Shown here: piece after piece, positions 35,843 to 49,170 of the stretch
Layout of the letters: the number at the start of each line of letters is the position of its first letter
Numbering within the stretch: position 1 is the first letter of the stretch
DNA from: Euonymus europaeus
Taxonomy: Eukaryota > Streptophyta > Magnoliopsida > Celastrales > Celastraceae
Direction of reading: 5' to 3'
DNA: 64,000 nt
NCBI GenBank assembly: GCA_963580455.1
Contig: OY756968.1
Location: 2,703,544-2,767,543 of the forward strand
Made by a program: the position numbers and the translations under genes
The notes under the pieces: model-generated
Databases searched by the model: none
Told to the model about the DNA's origin: nothing
The model's input: the letters and a program-made list of their open reading frames with translations, nothing else

Positions 35843-36406
35843 CAACCACCATTAGGGTTGTGCAGCCAAGTATTAGTAAGTGGATCCACCCCCTTCGGGT
35901 AAGCTTAAAATTAATGTGGATGCCGCATGGTCTCAATTTTCAATCACTGCTGAGGTTAGGGCGGTTAGTAGAGACTCTGATGGGCTGATTATTGCCTCAA
36001 GTTGCAAGTGTATATCTCCTGCTGGTGGAGTTCTTTATGCAGAGGCGGCAACTCTTATCTTTGGCATTGAGCTAGGTAGATCTCTTCATATTTCATATTT
36101 CATTTTTGAAGGTGACTCTTTGACAATTATTTTAGATTTTAAGCCTGAGAAAGTGGCCTCCGCTCCCTATGGTCTCGCTGTTGAAGAGGCTCTTTCTCTT
36201 GCTCATGGCCTTTCGATCGAAGTGGTGCATACTCCTCGAGCCAATAATCAACTAGCAGATTCCTTGGCTAGTTTAGGGATGAATTGTTCCTCTTCTTCTT
36301 TATTGTTAAGTGTTGTTCCTGATGTTTGTATGGCAATTGCCAACTCTGATGCTCGTTAATGAAATCTTCTTTCCTCAAAAAAGAAAAAAACAACCACCAT
36401 TAGGGT
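35843..36406 (+). mobile_element. 5'-truncated LINE insertion with 16-18-bp target duplication
   Basis: CAACCACCATTAGGGT occurs at 35843-35858 and again at 36391-36406, and the match extends two bases further left (AA). Between the copies lies about 530 bp ending in an A-rich tail (36376-36390). This is the hallmark of target-primed reverse transcription with early stop, leaving only the 3' end of an L1-type LINE. Confidence 0.9.
35880..36359 (+). pseudogene. LINE RNase H domain (open remnant)
   Basis: An open frame of 159 codons within the truncated LINE. It starts at WMDPPPSGKLKINVDAAW and contains the four acidic sites expected of RNase H: Asp in INVDAA, Glu in YAEAATL, Asp in EGDSLTI, and Asp in ANNQLADSLASLG. 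Without reverse transcriptase and endonuclease this cannot move on its own. The lack of stops may only mean the copy is young. A host RNase H-like role is possible but there is no promoter or splice evidence. Confidence 0.75.
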
Positions 36407-36467
36407 AACCAATATGAAAGGCAAGATAGCCATATGGCTAAGAGGCCAAGAGGCCCATAGAAGCACC

Positions 36468-36545
36468 CGGTACTTAGCTCAATTGGCGCAAGAAAGTGTA
36501 ATATTGTTCATTGAGCAATGTTCTAATATTGTAAATAACATATTT
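36468..36545 (+). repeat. tRNA-like relic
   Basis: TTAGCTCAATTGGCGCAA (36474-36491) is a good A-box match. The expected B box near 36530 (TGTTCTAATATT) is weak. It is a likely SINE remnant. Confidence 0.3.
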
Positions 36546-36867
36546 ATGTGAGTGTCTTTTATATGTATGTAAGTTCTATGTGTCATGAATTATATTAATT
36601 TACTTTTCTTCTCGTCAATTAATTTCAGCCCAATGGTAGGGGTGTAATCGAGCCTAGCCGAGCCGAGCTTTGATATGTTCAGGCTCGGCTCGGTTCTAAT
36701 AAGGTAAGCTCGAGCTAGAATTTTTGTTCGAGCTCGGCTCGCCAAATGCTCGATTATTCTATAAACGAGCCGAGCTCGATAAACAACTTAATTATTTGCT
36801 CAAGTTCGGGCTCGTTATAGAGCTCGATAAGCTGCTCGTTTATTTTTTTGAAAACTCTAAAAAAGTT

Positions 36868-36935
36868 GCTTTTGGTTGGATTAGAACCTATGACCTCCAA
36901 CTATAGGTAAGTCTTTAGACCAACTAAGCTACACA
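36868..36935 (-). repeat. tRNA-like segment inside the hAT element
   Basis: On the minus strand TAGCTTAGTTGG (36931-36920) matches a pol III A box, and AGGTTCTAATCC (36889-36878) a B box at tRNA-like spacing. The sequence between them resembles a tRNA anticodon arm. It is not a full tRNA gene. Confidence 0.55.
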
Positions 36936-37129
36936 AGTTTGTTGACTTAAGGTGAAACATTAATTAATATATCATTTCTCTTAAATATATAGTATTTTTA
37001 TATATTAATTTAATTTATAAAAAATAATATATATAGACACACAAATATTTAATTTAATAAATATTAATTTTATTCTGAGTATTATAAAATATAAATATTT
37101 TTAATTATTACTTATAATATAATTTAATT

Positions 37130-37500
37130 ATAACATAGGGGTTTAGTCCTTTAGGTTTATAACTTATATTATCATAAATTTAAATCAAGGTTTAGGGAAT
37201 ATAAATTATCATGAATTGTGTTATAACTTATATTATCATAAGGTTAAATCAAATGAGTTTATGGTTTTGGCTTATAACTCATATTATCATGATTTATGTT
37301 ATATAACATAGGGGTTTAGTTCTTTAGAGTTTTCAGAGAATATAAGTTATCATGAATTGTGTTATAACTTATATTATCATAAGGTTAAATCAAATGAGTT
37401 TAGGGTTTAAGGATAAATCAAATGAGTTTATGATTTTTGCTTATAACTCATATTATCATGAATTATGTTATATAACATAAGGGTTTAGTCCTTTAGAATT
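37130..37500. repeat. ~172-bp tandem repeats in the hAT element
   Basis: The block GGGGTTTAGTCCTTTAG and its variants recur at about 37139, 37310 and 37483, with TATATTATCATAAGGTTAAA between them. Confidence 0.75.
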
Positions 37501-37858
37501 TTTTACATATGTTTAGGGTTTAGGGATATAACTTGTTAACTTACATTATCACATATTCACAATCGTGTTATATAACATATATAGTTACATTAGCATGAGT
37601 TACTTAAATGACTTAAATACGAGCTAGCTCACGAGCCTACTATCGAGCCGAGCTCACGAGCCTATATCGAGCTAGCTCACGAGCCTTAACGAGCCGAGCT
37701 TTATGTTGCTCAAGCTCGGCTCGTTTATAAATCGAGCCTCAAAATCAAGCTCAAGCTCGACTCGTTTATTAATCGAATCGATCACGAACGAGTTTTTTTC
37801 GAGCCGAACGCCGAGCCGCTCGTGAGCGGCTCGGCTCGTTTACACCCCTACCCAATGG

Positions 37859-38341
37859 CCAGTATTTATTGGGTAGAGCCCACTTTACAATTATTCTTAT
37901 TGGGCCTCAAGTTTGAGCTAATAAGAAAATTTTGTCCTCCAGGACGAGGATCCACTGCAATTGACACCCGGTGAATTATATAAATTCCTATCACCTTGGC
38001 CATTCATTTAATCGAACGATCAAAAGATGTGACATATCAGCAATAAGCTAGCAGTGAAAGAAAAATCGCCTTGTCTCTATTGGTGTCCTGTCCCCTGAAT
38101 GCCAGTCTCTATGGCGAATTTGATTGCGATCCGAAGCTTTACCTAGTTCAAGTCTCTAACCTCACGGTGCCAACCATATCAACCGGCAGTCTAACCGACG
38201 ACTACCTTTGGTCGGATCAGTGGCTGGAATCTGAAGTATCTTTCTCGCTGTTCGTCTTCCAATAAGACACAAGTTATAACCCTCTTATTGTACTTGTGAA
38301 GTTAGGATGAATCTAAGGGCTATGTCTCTTTCGAAGCAGTA
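37859..38341. other. Upstream region of the ATG1-type kinase
   Basis: It should contain the promoter and 5' UTR of the kinase gene. A short open frame at 38071-38265 has no recognisable similarity and was not called. Confidence 0.4.
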
Positions 38342-40524
<2,183 letters not shown>

Positions 40525-41432
40525 TGAAATTTATCGTGGGCTTGGGAAATGAATGTTTCTTCGAGTTTCAGGATGGAATTTCCTATCAAAGTATCAAGAT
40601 AAGTTTGTGTTTTGAAAGCAGGCAATCGGAGGTCATCAAATTCTCTGCTTCTCTAAATGTCAACAGTATTGTTTTCTTTGCATGGTTCTTTGTGCTATTG
40701 AGATGCTGATGTTTGGATGTAAATGGACAAATATTTTCTAGAGGAATTAAATAAAGCAGCAGCTCAAATTTGGCATTGCAGGAACAAAGATTTTTCTATT
40801 GTAGACTTATGTAGTCGATCTAACTTATCTAATCCTATATTCTCTTATGGATTAACATCCCGATATTCCTCAACCACTTTGGCGGTAGTCTTGTGGTGAA
40901 TCTTTTCGGGGCATGTTAGAGTTCGATTTCCACCCTTGTGGCCAAGCGTAAAGCTTTAATACCTTTATTTACTCGTGGCTGCTAGGTGGAAAATTTTATG
41001 TCCATGTATATGCAGGTCTGGCGGGTTGAGTTTAAGCCCCCATCGAATTGATAAGCTTCTATATATCTGAATCTTTAATGGCACTACTACAATGGGAGGT
41101 GAGCCATCATAGTACGGCTGCAAAAAGATCTAACAGGACTCCAGAACAAATGGAAGAACCCAAATTTAGATGGATGAATAAACAAGGATATTGGATGGAT
41201 CAGCAACAAAATAAAATCATAGAATGGATGCTATTAACAATGTAAAAGCACTACAAAGGGAAGAAAGAAGAGAAGAAAACATATATAGTAGTCTAATGAC
41301 AACTTTAATAAGCAGAAAATGTAATAACTTTGGGTGGCTTCCATATGCCAAATTATACTAAACCCGTTTGATCAGGCGAGAAACACTGAGCCAAGATTGA
41401 CGTAGACAGGAACTGATTCTCTCACTTCTTCT
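40525..41432. other. Convergent intergenic region with SINE-like element
   Basis: It lies between the 3' ends of the kinase and DUF167 genes. It contains a tRNA-derived SINE-like stretch from about 40884. No gene was seen. Confidence 0.5.
40884..41050 (+). repeat. tRNA-derived SINE-like element
   Basis: GGTAGTCTTGTGGTGAATC (40884-40902) resembles an A box, and GAGTTCGATTTCC (about 40919-40932) a good B box at tRNA-like spacing. The downstream body is unique here. No clear tail was found. Confidence 0.5.
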
Positions 41433-41774
41433 TCAGTTGCCCTTGCAAGCTCTATCCAGGGCTTCAAAAACACTTTCTAGAGTCACCTCCTCCACGATTA
41501 TGACTTTGTCTCTTGATTTAGAACCAGAACGTATAGATAACTGCCTTCTCTTCACCCCTAAAACCTGTCATTTGAGAATAAGGTGGTCATTAACTTTGTC
41601 CACGCCTACAGCATTTCTTTTCGCTAGAACAAAGTATACACATTGAAGAAACTATTGTTGAATACAAATATCAGTTCACCGAATGAAATACAATATTCAT
41701 AGAAAAATCAAACAAACTGTACTTTTAGCTGCTGACCAAAATTTCAAATCACAACCATACGACAGGGATCGTTG

Positions 41775-41807
<33 letters not shown>

Positions 41808-43219
41808 GCCCCCCAGCAATCCACATGTACACATCCTAGAAGCGTTTTCAGTCGAGCCTCTCTTTGAAAATTATTAGGAGTACCCGCCGATTTTGCTTCT
41901 ATTTTCTATGCCCAAAGGGTACATACTTCCTAGCAGCATTTTCAGTCGAGCCTCTCCTTGAAAATTATTAGGAGTACCCGCTGATTTTTCTTCTGTTTTC
42001 TATGCCCAAAGGGTACAACTTCCCTTGTGATAAAAATTGTATACTGAATCAGTGAGCAATCATAAAATGCGAAAGTAAAAAAAAACTGTTGTTAATATGC
42101 ACACAAGTAGACAGCACCATAATAAGGTATATCATCTTCCTGCAAACTCCGATTCAGAAAAAGAAAAAAAATTTCTTACTGCCTTCAAAAAAAAGAAGAA
42201 GTAAACCCTCCAATCCCACAGGACACGAGTTTGCTCCACATAATTTGTTCTTAGACCTTAAACTGTCTAAATACAAGATAAAAAGGTGAACAATGCCGTG
42301 CATAATGCTCCCATGGTGAAGGCTGGGAATGGGAAAAACAAGATGTACTCAATCTGTGACATCTAGGTTTCACATTCCCTGAAACAAGTTGATCACTATC
42401 CCATAAGCCCACTCATGCTATTTGTCTTCAAAGCGTTCAATCCCCCGAAAAACTGACAACATATTGCTCAACACGAGTCGACCAAGGTATCAGAAGTCTA
42501 AGATATGAACTCCATAGTGTAGGTGCACCTACATCAAAAGATCTACATATAGGAGGCAAAAGCTCGTTGCAAACTCATTTTTTTACAGTAAAGCTCTGTA
42601 GCTAATGTTACAGACGTTCATCAAACTTATCAAGCCTCCTGCCTCTATAACTGTAAGCGTCCAAAATCGCGCGAAATCAAAACACATTAGTTTGATAGAA
42701 GAGAGATACTACTCTTTAGAGAGAGAAAAATCTCCATGGCCTGTCTTTGTATAACCTAATTAGTACTGCCTAAGCCTGACAGAAGAACTATCCACACACT
42801 AGCAAGAACAAAATTTCTAATCCAGGTTCTCCAAAGCCACAGAATCGGCAAATAAAAAAGAAACTCACCGAGCTAACGTATTCAACAAGTGCTGCATTAG
42901 CCTCCCCATCCTTGGCAGGAGCATCTATCTGTACCCCAACCGCCTCGTCACTGAAATCTACAATCAGAATCAAACCATAAAGAACTTGAATCGAAACAGT
43001 CATATACATTCATGTAGTATATTCGTGTGTTCATAACTTCATGTGTAGAGATGTTTACGTACCCGTAATTGAAGATAACTTGGCTCCGGGCTTGGCGTGG
43101 ATGGTTACGGCGACGGATGACGGAGGTATGAAGCGAATACAGGAAGGGAAAGCTTTTGACGTGGACTGAATTGAGTCGCTCGAGTTGATCTTCGCTTTTC
43201 CCTTCTTCGCCGGAGCCAT
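41433..43219 (-). CDS. UPF0235 / DUF167 (YggU-like) protein
   Basis: Three exons, 43219-43063, 42957-42869 and 41564-41433, join in frame to 125 codons. The start [16 protein letters not shown] is basic, and the DUF167 fold follows: [63 protein letters not shown]. The DGEAN and GSKSRDK blocks are the family signature. The fold is known from bacterial YggU, but its role is unsettled, and the plant protein has no assigned reaction. Length and exon order match the single plant orthologue type. Intron 2 (1304 bp) carries a long C-run and a 94-bp tandem duplication. The gene is head-to-head with the WNK kinase gene, about 0.3 kb from its leader exon. Confidence 0.88.
41779..41807. repeat. 29-bp poly(C) run
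   Basis: An uninterrupted run of C followed by G and six more C. It lies inside intron 2 of the DUF167 gene, so the transcript would carry poly(G). Its exact length may be affected by sequencing error. Confidence 0.85.
41835..42018. repeat. 94-bp tandem duplication
   Basis: Copies at 41835-41928 and 41929-42018 share CCTAG-AGC, TTTTCAGTCGAGCCTCTC, GAAAATTATTAGGAGTACCC and TATGCCCAAAGGGTACA with only a few substitutions. Confidence 0.9.
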
Positions 43220-43500
43220 TTTTGCCCTTTCATAATATGTGGCGGTGCAGCCGTACAATGACGCCCAATTTTGTCCGGTGAATCTAACCCCTACTGTCAC
43301 AATAAACCAGTGACCGCCCAATCACCAAGGACCACCTCAGCAAACCTGTTTTAAAAAGAACCATCAGTCAGAAGCCACGTGAGCAGCGTAGGGCCTTTAT
43401 AGATGACAGCGGGCAAGCAGCTGTGAATAAACGATGCAACAGATAATTATAGCTGTTTTTGCAGATAAAGTATAAATAGATGCGGCTTCTCGCCTAACAA
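43220..43500. promoter_or_regulatory. Likely bidirectional promoter, DUF167 / WNK
   Basis: About 280 bp lie between the DUF167 start codon (43219, minus) and the probable WNK leader exon (plus). A TATAAATAG at about 43471-43479 suits the WNK direction. The short gap implies shared or overlapping promoters. Confidence 0.55.
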
Positions 43501-43680
43501 ATTTTTTCCTGTTTTGAAAAACGACACTTGTTTCGATTTCTCTCTGACCTCTTCATCGATTTATTAGGGTTAGAGGGCTTATCTCTGTTCTGCTTTTTTT
43601 TCTTCCCCTTTTGCATTCTCTCTTCACTATTTGGATCGTTTATTAGAACGAAGAAGTAATTGGGGAGCTACTATTTGCAG

Positions 43681-44227
43681 GTATAAGCTCGAGTCCCAAA
43701 TTTTAATTTAGGTTTTGCAGATTGTTTGGTTTATTGAAGAAGAAAAAAAAGCCCAATAGATGTGAAAATTCTTGCCGAATCCATTCTTGGCAAAATCTGC
43801 AATTAGGTCCAGATTCAGTTTTTATGATTTTTTATTATTATTATCAAGATTATTATGTCGCCAAATTTATTTATACATTCTTTGATGGTTAAATGGGAGA
43901 ATGTATTTCTGTTAGAGGAAAGGTTACCCGTGCTATTGAGAGATGGTAAATTCGAGGTTAGAGTTCTAATTTTATGTGAAGCTAAAGTTTTTATTTTTTT
44001 AAAAAAATTTAATAAATTCCTTGGGTTTATCATGTTTTTTGTTATCTTCATTTTCAATCTTATACATGGATTGTTTCTGGTGATTGTTGCTGCCATTCTT
44101 CACGACATTCGTGTTTATTTTATTTTATTATTGAAATGTGTTTTAAGTGGCGAATTTTGTGGGATTGTCATTGACCTTTTTTGTTGTGTCTTTGATTTTC
44201 TTCCTACTTTTCCATCTGGAAGTTTAG
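43681..44227 (+). promoter_or_regulatory. Probable leader intron of the WNK gene
   Basis: A donor TTTGCAG|GTATAAG at 43680/43681 and an acceptor GTTTAG|ATTTT at 44227/44228 would remove 547 bp from the 5' UTR, 19 bp before the ATG at 44247. The stretch includes an open frame (MSPNLFIHSLMVKW) with no similarity, which I take as chance. Confidence 0.5.
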
Positions 44228-44246
44228 ATTTTACATCTCAATCCCG

Positions 44247-47200
44247 ATGGAGATTTCTGAAGATGCTAATGGGCATGCTGAGCCTCCGGACCCTGATGTT
44301 CTTGAGGTTGATCCAACTCGCCGCTATGTACGGGTAAGGTTATGGCCTGCTTTCTGTGAAAATCTGCGGAGAGGGATTGAAGATAAAAAAGTCAGTCTTC
44401 CAATCAAAGAAGTTTCTGTATGAGACAGTCCAGTGGATCTTCTCTCATTTTTTGAGCCCCAAATTTGAAATTTTAATACTGTTATTTCTTTAATTTTCCC
44501 TCCTTTCCCCAGTACTCTGAAATGGGCTTAATTTTATTGGTTTCTGTTAAAATTCTCACTAACTAATTCTGCTTCTAACAGTACAAAGAGGTGCTTGGAA
44601 AAGGTGCTTTCAAGAAAGTGTATCCTTCATTTGTCACAGAAATTTGTGTGTTCTTTTGAGAATGTGAAACCCCTCCCAGATTATGTTTTATTGGACTTAT
44701 CCTGCAGAGTAAACCCTGGATACTGGCCCTAAACCACCAGTATCAAGTTATATAAAAAAAAGACGTAAGAACTTGTGGACAATACTGCTACATGAACAAA
44801 ACTTTCCACCTCCCCTTTCTTGGGTGTTTCTTGTCAGATCTCTAGCTCACTAATTGAAACTCTTGTGGCCACATGTTCGCCTATACTGCTTGGAACTATG
44901 TCAGAGAAAATAAGAAAATGAAATAGAAGCAATGGTGTTTCAAGTGAGCCAATCTTGTTCGTGGGTTTGAATCTGTTCCTTAATTCTTTTCTCACTTAGA
45001 TACAGGGCATTTGATGAGGTTAACGGGTTAGAAGTAGCATGGAGTCAAGTTAGGATAGGTGATGTATTACAGTCACCAGAAGACCTTGAGAGGCTTTACT
45101 CTGAGGTGCATCTGTTGAAATCATTGAAGCACAATAATATTGTAAGGTTTTACAATTCATGGATAGATGATAAAAAGAAGACTGTTAATATCATAACTGA
45201 GTTATTCAACTCCGGTAGTCTCAGACAGTAAGTACAGTTTATTTCTTGAGCATGTTAAAAGTTCCTGTTTTTTTGTCTTATGGTGGGATTATGCCCATTG
45301 TTAGTGGGTGTTACCTGTGACTTAGGTATCGTAAGAAACACAGGAAGGTTGAATTGAAGGCTGTGAAGGGTTGGGCTAGACAGATTTTGATGGGTTTGAG
45401 CTATCTTCACAGTCATGACCCACCCATTATACACAGGGATCTGAAGTGTGATAACATTTTCATTAACGGTAACCAAGGAGAAGTCAAAATTGGAGATCTC
45501 GGTTTGGCAGTGGTCATGGAACAACCTTCTGCAAAAAGTGTAATAGGTGTGTTTTTTCGTTTCCTTCCTTTAACATTACTAATATTTCATAATGGCCTTC
45601 ATATCCTATTAATATATGTGCAACTGAAATTTTTTGGAAAAGATAGCATTTTTTTGTGTTGACTTGCACTATTTGTTTTCTGATTGCTTCATTGATGGCT
45701 GCAGTAATATATTGTTATATGTACAATGTTTCCTTTTCCTTTGTCTTCTTCAAATGATACAGTTCGCATATTGATCTGTTTACATGGGCTTTGCAGGAAC
45801 CCCTGAGTTTATGGCACCTGAACTGTATGACGAGAACTATAATGAGTTGGCTGATATATATTCCTTTGGAATGTGCATGCTGGAGATGGCGACTTTTGAA
45901 TATCCTTATTGCGAATGCAAAAACTCTGCTCAAATATTTAAAAAGGTTTCATCTGTAAGTATTTTGCAAAAAATAATCTGTTCCCATTAGGTTTATGTAT
46001 ACTGGTTATTGAAAATATTTTTCAGTCACGTAACTCTTTCATCTTTGTAGGGAATAAAGCCTGCTTCCCTGTCCAGGGTCAACGATCCAGAAGTTAAAAT
46101 TTTTATTGAAAAGTGTTTGGTCCCAGCATCTCAAAGACTGTCAGCAAAGGAGCTTCTGTTGGACCCTTTCCTCCAAACGAATGGATCAGCAAAGAATCGT
46201 CCATTGCCCCTTCCTGATATTGTTATGCCGAAAATAGGAGCATTTGGGGATCGTTGTCTGATGTCTGAAGGACCAGTGACTACAAGGAGTAGACCCTCCT
46301 CCATGGGTCTTGATTATGATGGAGAGCTTCCTATTATCACTTCTTTTGATAAATTTGTTGATGCAACGGGATCCAATTGTCAATGTGTGGAGGTTAGAAG
46401 GGCAAAGGAAGGCACCACTTTTGTTTTGAAAGGGGAATGGAACGACGTAAATTCTGTGTCATTAATACTGGGAATAGTTGATCAGAATGGTAAACGTGTT
46501 TCTATGTTGTCACTAGTCTGCTTCCTCATCTGTTCCTTTTTATTGCTCAACGTTTTCTTCCTTGCATGCAGGTCGTATGAGGAATATTCATTTCCTGTTC
46601 TACCTTGACAGCGATACGGCCCTCTCAGTTTCAAATGAAATGGTTGAGCAACTGGAACTAGAAGATCAGATTGTTGCTTTCGTAGCTGAGTTGATTGACG
46701 TGTTATTACTGACATTAATACCTCGTTGGAAATCTTGTCTTCCTATTGATCATTTGGTTCCTCCGAACAGAATCCAGGCATCTAATGGCCATCGGAGGAA
46801 CTCCAGCTCACAAGACCACGAAGAGTGGTTAATCGGGTCTTCCCAAAAAACAGTGGAATCTGCCAATCATTCGGGTAATTCGTTTTATCCCAATTATAGA
46901 TCTTCTGAAGGATCCTTTCAAACAACAAAAGGAGAGCCTACTACTGATGATTTCAGTCATCAAAATACATCAATGGTGGAAGATTGCAATTCTGTTATGT
47001 CATATATGTCTGCGGAACCAGGGCATGCCAACTTTGACAGAAATGTATTGGAAGGTGGCGGGAGGAATAAAGGTGCTTCTGCTGGTGGAAAAAGCAAGTC
47101 AACAGACTCTGGTATTTACAATCTTGAGAACTCAGAACCAACCGATGCTGTTTCTTTGCCTAATTCTGACTACGACGAGGAGTTGACGAAGGATTTGGAA

Positions 47201-47314
47201 GTGATTGAACTTCAGTACCAGGAAGCAGTGAATGAATTGTCCAAGCGACGGGAGGAAGCTATCATGGAGACAAGAAGAAGGGTGTCACAGAAAGGAATAG
47301 AGTCAGTGTACTAG
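44247..47314 (+). CDS. WNK8: WNK (with-no-lysine) kinase, WNK8-like
   Basis: Seven coding exons: 44247-44333, 44582-44619, 45000-45227, 45326-45546, 45797-45954, 46051-46489 and 46572-47314. They join in frame to 637 codons. The kinase domain starts at Tyr30. The usual VAIK lysine is replaced (EVAWSQV), and the WNK lysine sits in the glycine strand (GKGAFKKV, Lys40). Asp156 in HRDLKCDN and DLG 175-177 instead of DFG are also WNK traits, followed by [15 protein letters not shown]. An OSR1_C-like region follows at about 345-435 ([26 protein letters not shown]). The Ser-rich tail ends in a predicted coiled-coil ([20 protein letters not shown]). WNK8 and its sister WNK10 are linked to V-ATPase and RGS1/sugar signalling. 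Domain order supports this pair, but the choice between them is by memory of similarity. Confidence 0.93.
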
Positions 47315-48377
47315 TTCTTATAGTTGCTTCTTCATTTCTTCCTCTCTCCCTCTCCATCTTTTATTAGGAGTCTCAGGGGTTTCCCTAGCAACTGTAAATA
47401 TTTTGCCTCTGCAGGAGAAATGAAGCTTGACGACTAATTTGGAGAATTTTAAAATGAAATGCACAATAAAATGAGAAAAATATTTACTTCCATGAACGAG
47501 TCTATAATGTGATGAGATACCTGCATAACAAATGCTTATCACTTAGGAGTTGAAATAGTCTTGTGATCAAGTTTTTTGGTTTTTAAATCAAGAATGACGC
47601 TCATCAAGTCTGAGTGCAGAAGTTTTACCCAACGTTAAGGTATGTTCAGTTAAAATTTAGCATGTGACTATAGAAATATTTCTTTCAATAAGAATCGATT
47701 ATAAAACCTTTTGAGTTCATACAAATTTTTTAAATATCCATTGTCTTATGATTCACCATTAGAAATTAATGAGCTTAATATGGAACTTGTGGGCACTGGG
47801 TAGGTTTATCAGACTGAGGTTGGCTATTCAGCCCAATTCCAAGAATAAGAAAGTTAAGAACATCCCAATGTAAGGCTTGAGTTTGTGTGGCAAAAAATTG
47901 GGTCCGTATTGGATAACATAAATTTTTACGAGATGTTTGTATGTCTGAATCTAAATTTGTTTGTATTTTCAAACGTACTTAATATACCATATTCAAATTG
48001 GTTTAAATAGGATAATAATTCAATTCGAGTTGAGATTTGGAGAATTAAATCGGACAAAATGTTTGTATTTCAATTCTAACCCGATTTAAATTGGACAAAT
48101 TTTTTGTGTTTAAATCTCAATTTCGGATATAAAAACTTATATCTAACCTTAATTTAAGAATTTTCTCAAACAAGCTTAAGCCAGGGATAAGCCAGCAAAG
48201 CATTCGGCGAACTCGCATGCCGGTTATTGGGCCTCAATCCCGGCCCAATATTTTCCCAAACAACACGTCTAGAGTGATAAACCTCATCCAAACCTTTATT
48301 TACATCCCTAAATAATCCAACCGTGCATTGCGGCGCAAGCTGAGCAATGATGCGCTGCGACGCTTGCATGCCAAAGC
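47315..48377. other. Gene-free region after WNK
   Basis: It contains the WNK 3' UTR and AT-rich DNA. No gene was recognised. Confidence 0.5.
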
Positions 48378-48553
48378 GCTAAGGTGGAGGTGAACCGGCA
48401 GGAGGAGGCGAGGTGGCTAATTTTATCGGCAACGTCTTCAAGAACAGAGGCGAATACCTGAAGGCATTCAAGTGGCTGCGGATCGATTGCGATGTCTCAA
48501 CCAAGTTCTAGGCCGAGAAACAGTTATTAGCCACCGACCAGTCCCATGGAGAG
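48378..48553 (+). pseudogene. TONSOKU (BRU1/MGOUN3) exon relic
   Basis: The translation NRQEEARW, then after a one-base frameshift at 48416 [23 protein letters not shown] and AEKQLLATDQSHGE, resembles the first TPR-like region of the plant TONSOKU protein, which acts in replication-coupled chromatin repair. An in-frame TAG (48509-48511) interrupts it. A GTATGT donor follows exactly at 48554, as at a real exon end. No other exons of the gene were found nearby. The identification is by memory of the family. Confidence 0.6.
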
Positions 48554-48978
48554 GTATGTCTCCGTTGGATCAAGATAATAATAAATAAATAAATAATTGC
48601 AATGATAATTATGAAGCTTTTGAGGTTGAAGTTATGTTATCAACAAATTATGTTGATTTTTATTCTTTAATTTCAATTATTTCTAAATGAAAATCAGTAA
48701 TTGGAAATCCTGGCTGTAAACCAATACTCCTCATCATCATTTTTCATTTTGCAATAACATTATGACTCTCCATGTTCTTGTTATTGTTGGTAATTACATT
48801 CTGAAAAAGAAAAAGGTACTTCATAATTTTGATGTATTGAATACTTATGAAAGAATGTTAATCAATTTGTACCGCTATGCTTTGTGAAATTACTATTTTC
48901 TACTTATTTTTATTTGGTTTACAAAATTTGAAAGTTAAATAATCTTTATGAAATACCAAAACTTGAGTAGTGAAATTG

Positions 48979-49170
48979 GTGATAGTCTAGTTGATAAATC
49001 GCTTTGGGGTTAAATTGTATGTAATAAGGAGTTATTGACTTTGAGTTTGATTCTTATTAGAGCCGATAAATTTTGATCCAACTTATCAAATCACTGGATA
49101 TGAAAGTTTTATATGTGTCCATATCCGATCTTGAAATGATGAATTTGTATAGCGTTGTCATCCGTTAAAA
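48979..49170 (+). repeat. tRNA-derived SINE-like element
   Basis: GGTGATAGTCTAGTTGATAA (48979-48998) resembles an A box and TTGAGTTTGATTC (about 49041-49053) a B box. No target duplication was identified. Confidence 0.4.

Larger units (their letters stand above)
36637..37850. mobile_element. Non-autonomous hAT element, 1214 bp
   Basis: It is flanked by an exact 8-bp target duplication CCCAATGG (36629-36636 and 37851-37858). Terminal repeats are TAGGGGTGTAATCGAGCC on the left and TAGGGGTGTAAACGAGCC (reverse complement) on the right. The subterminal arms are packed with GAGCCGAGC and CTCGGCTCG. The interior is AT-rich and has no transposase. Three diverged copies of a ~172-bp unit lie at about 37130-37500. 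A tRNA-like segment sits at about 36868-36931. Ends, duplication length and arms all fit the hAT superfamily. Confidence 0.93.

Noticed and set aside
36868..36935. A tRNA gene inside the hAT element
   Set aside because: Only the A and B boxes and part of the middle are tRNA-like. The acceptor stem does not pair and the whole lies in a transposon.
43855..44337. Open frame starting MSPNLFIHSLMVKW upstream of the WNK gene
   Set aside because: It spans the probable leader intron and reads the true first WNK exon in another frame. There is no similarity to any family.
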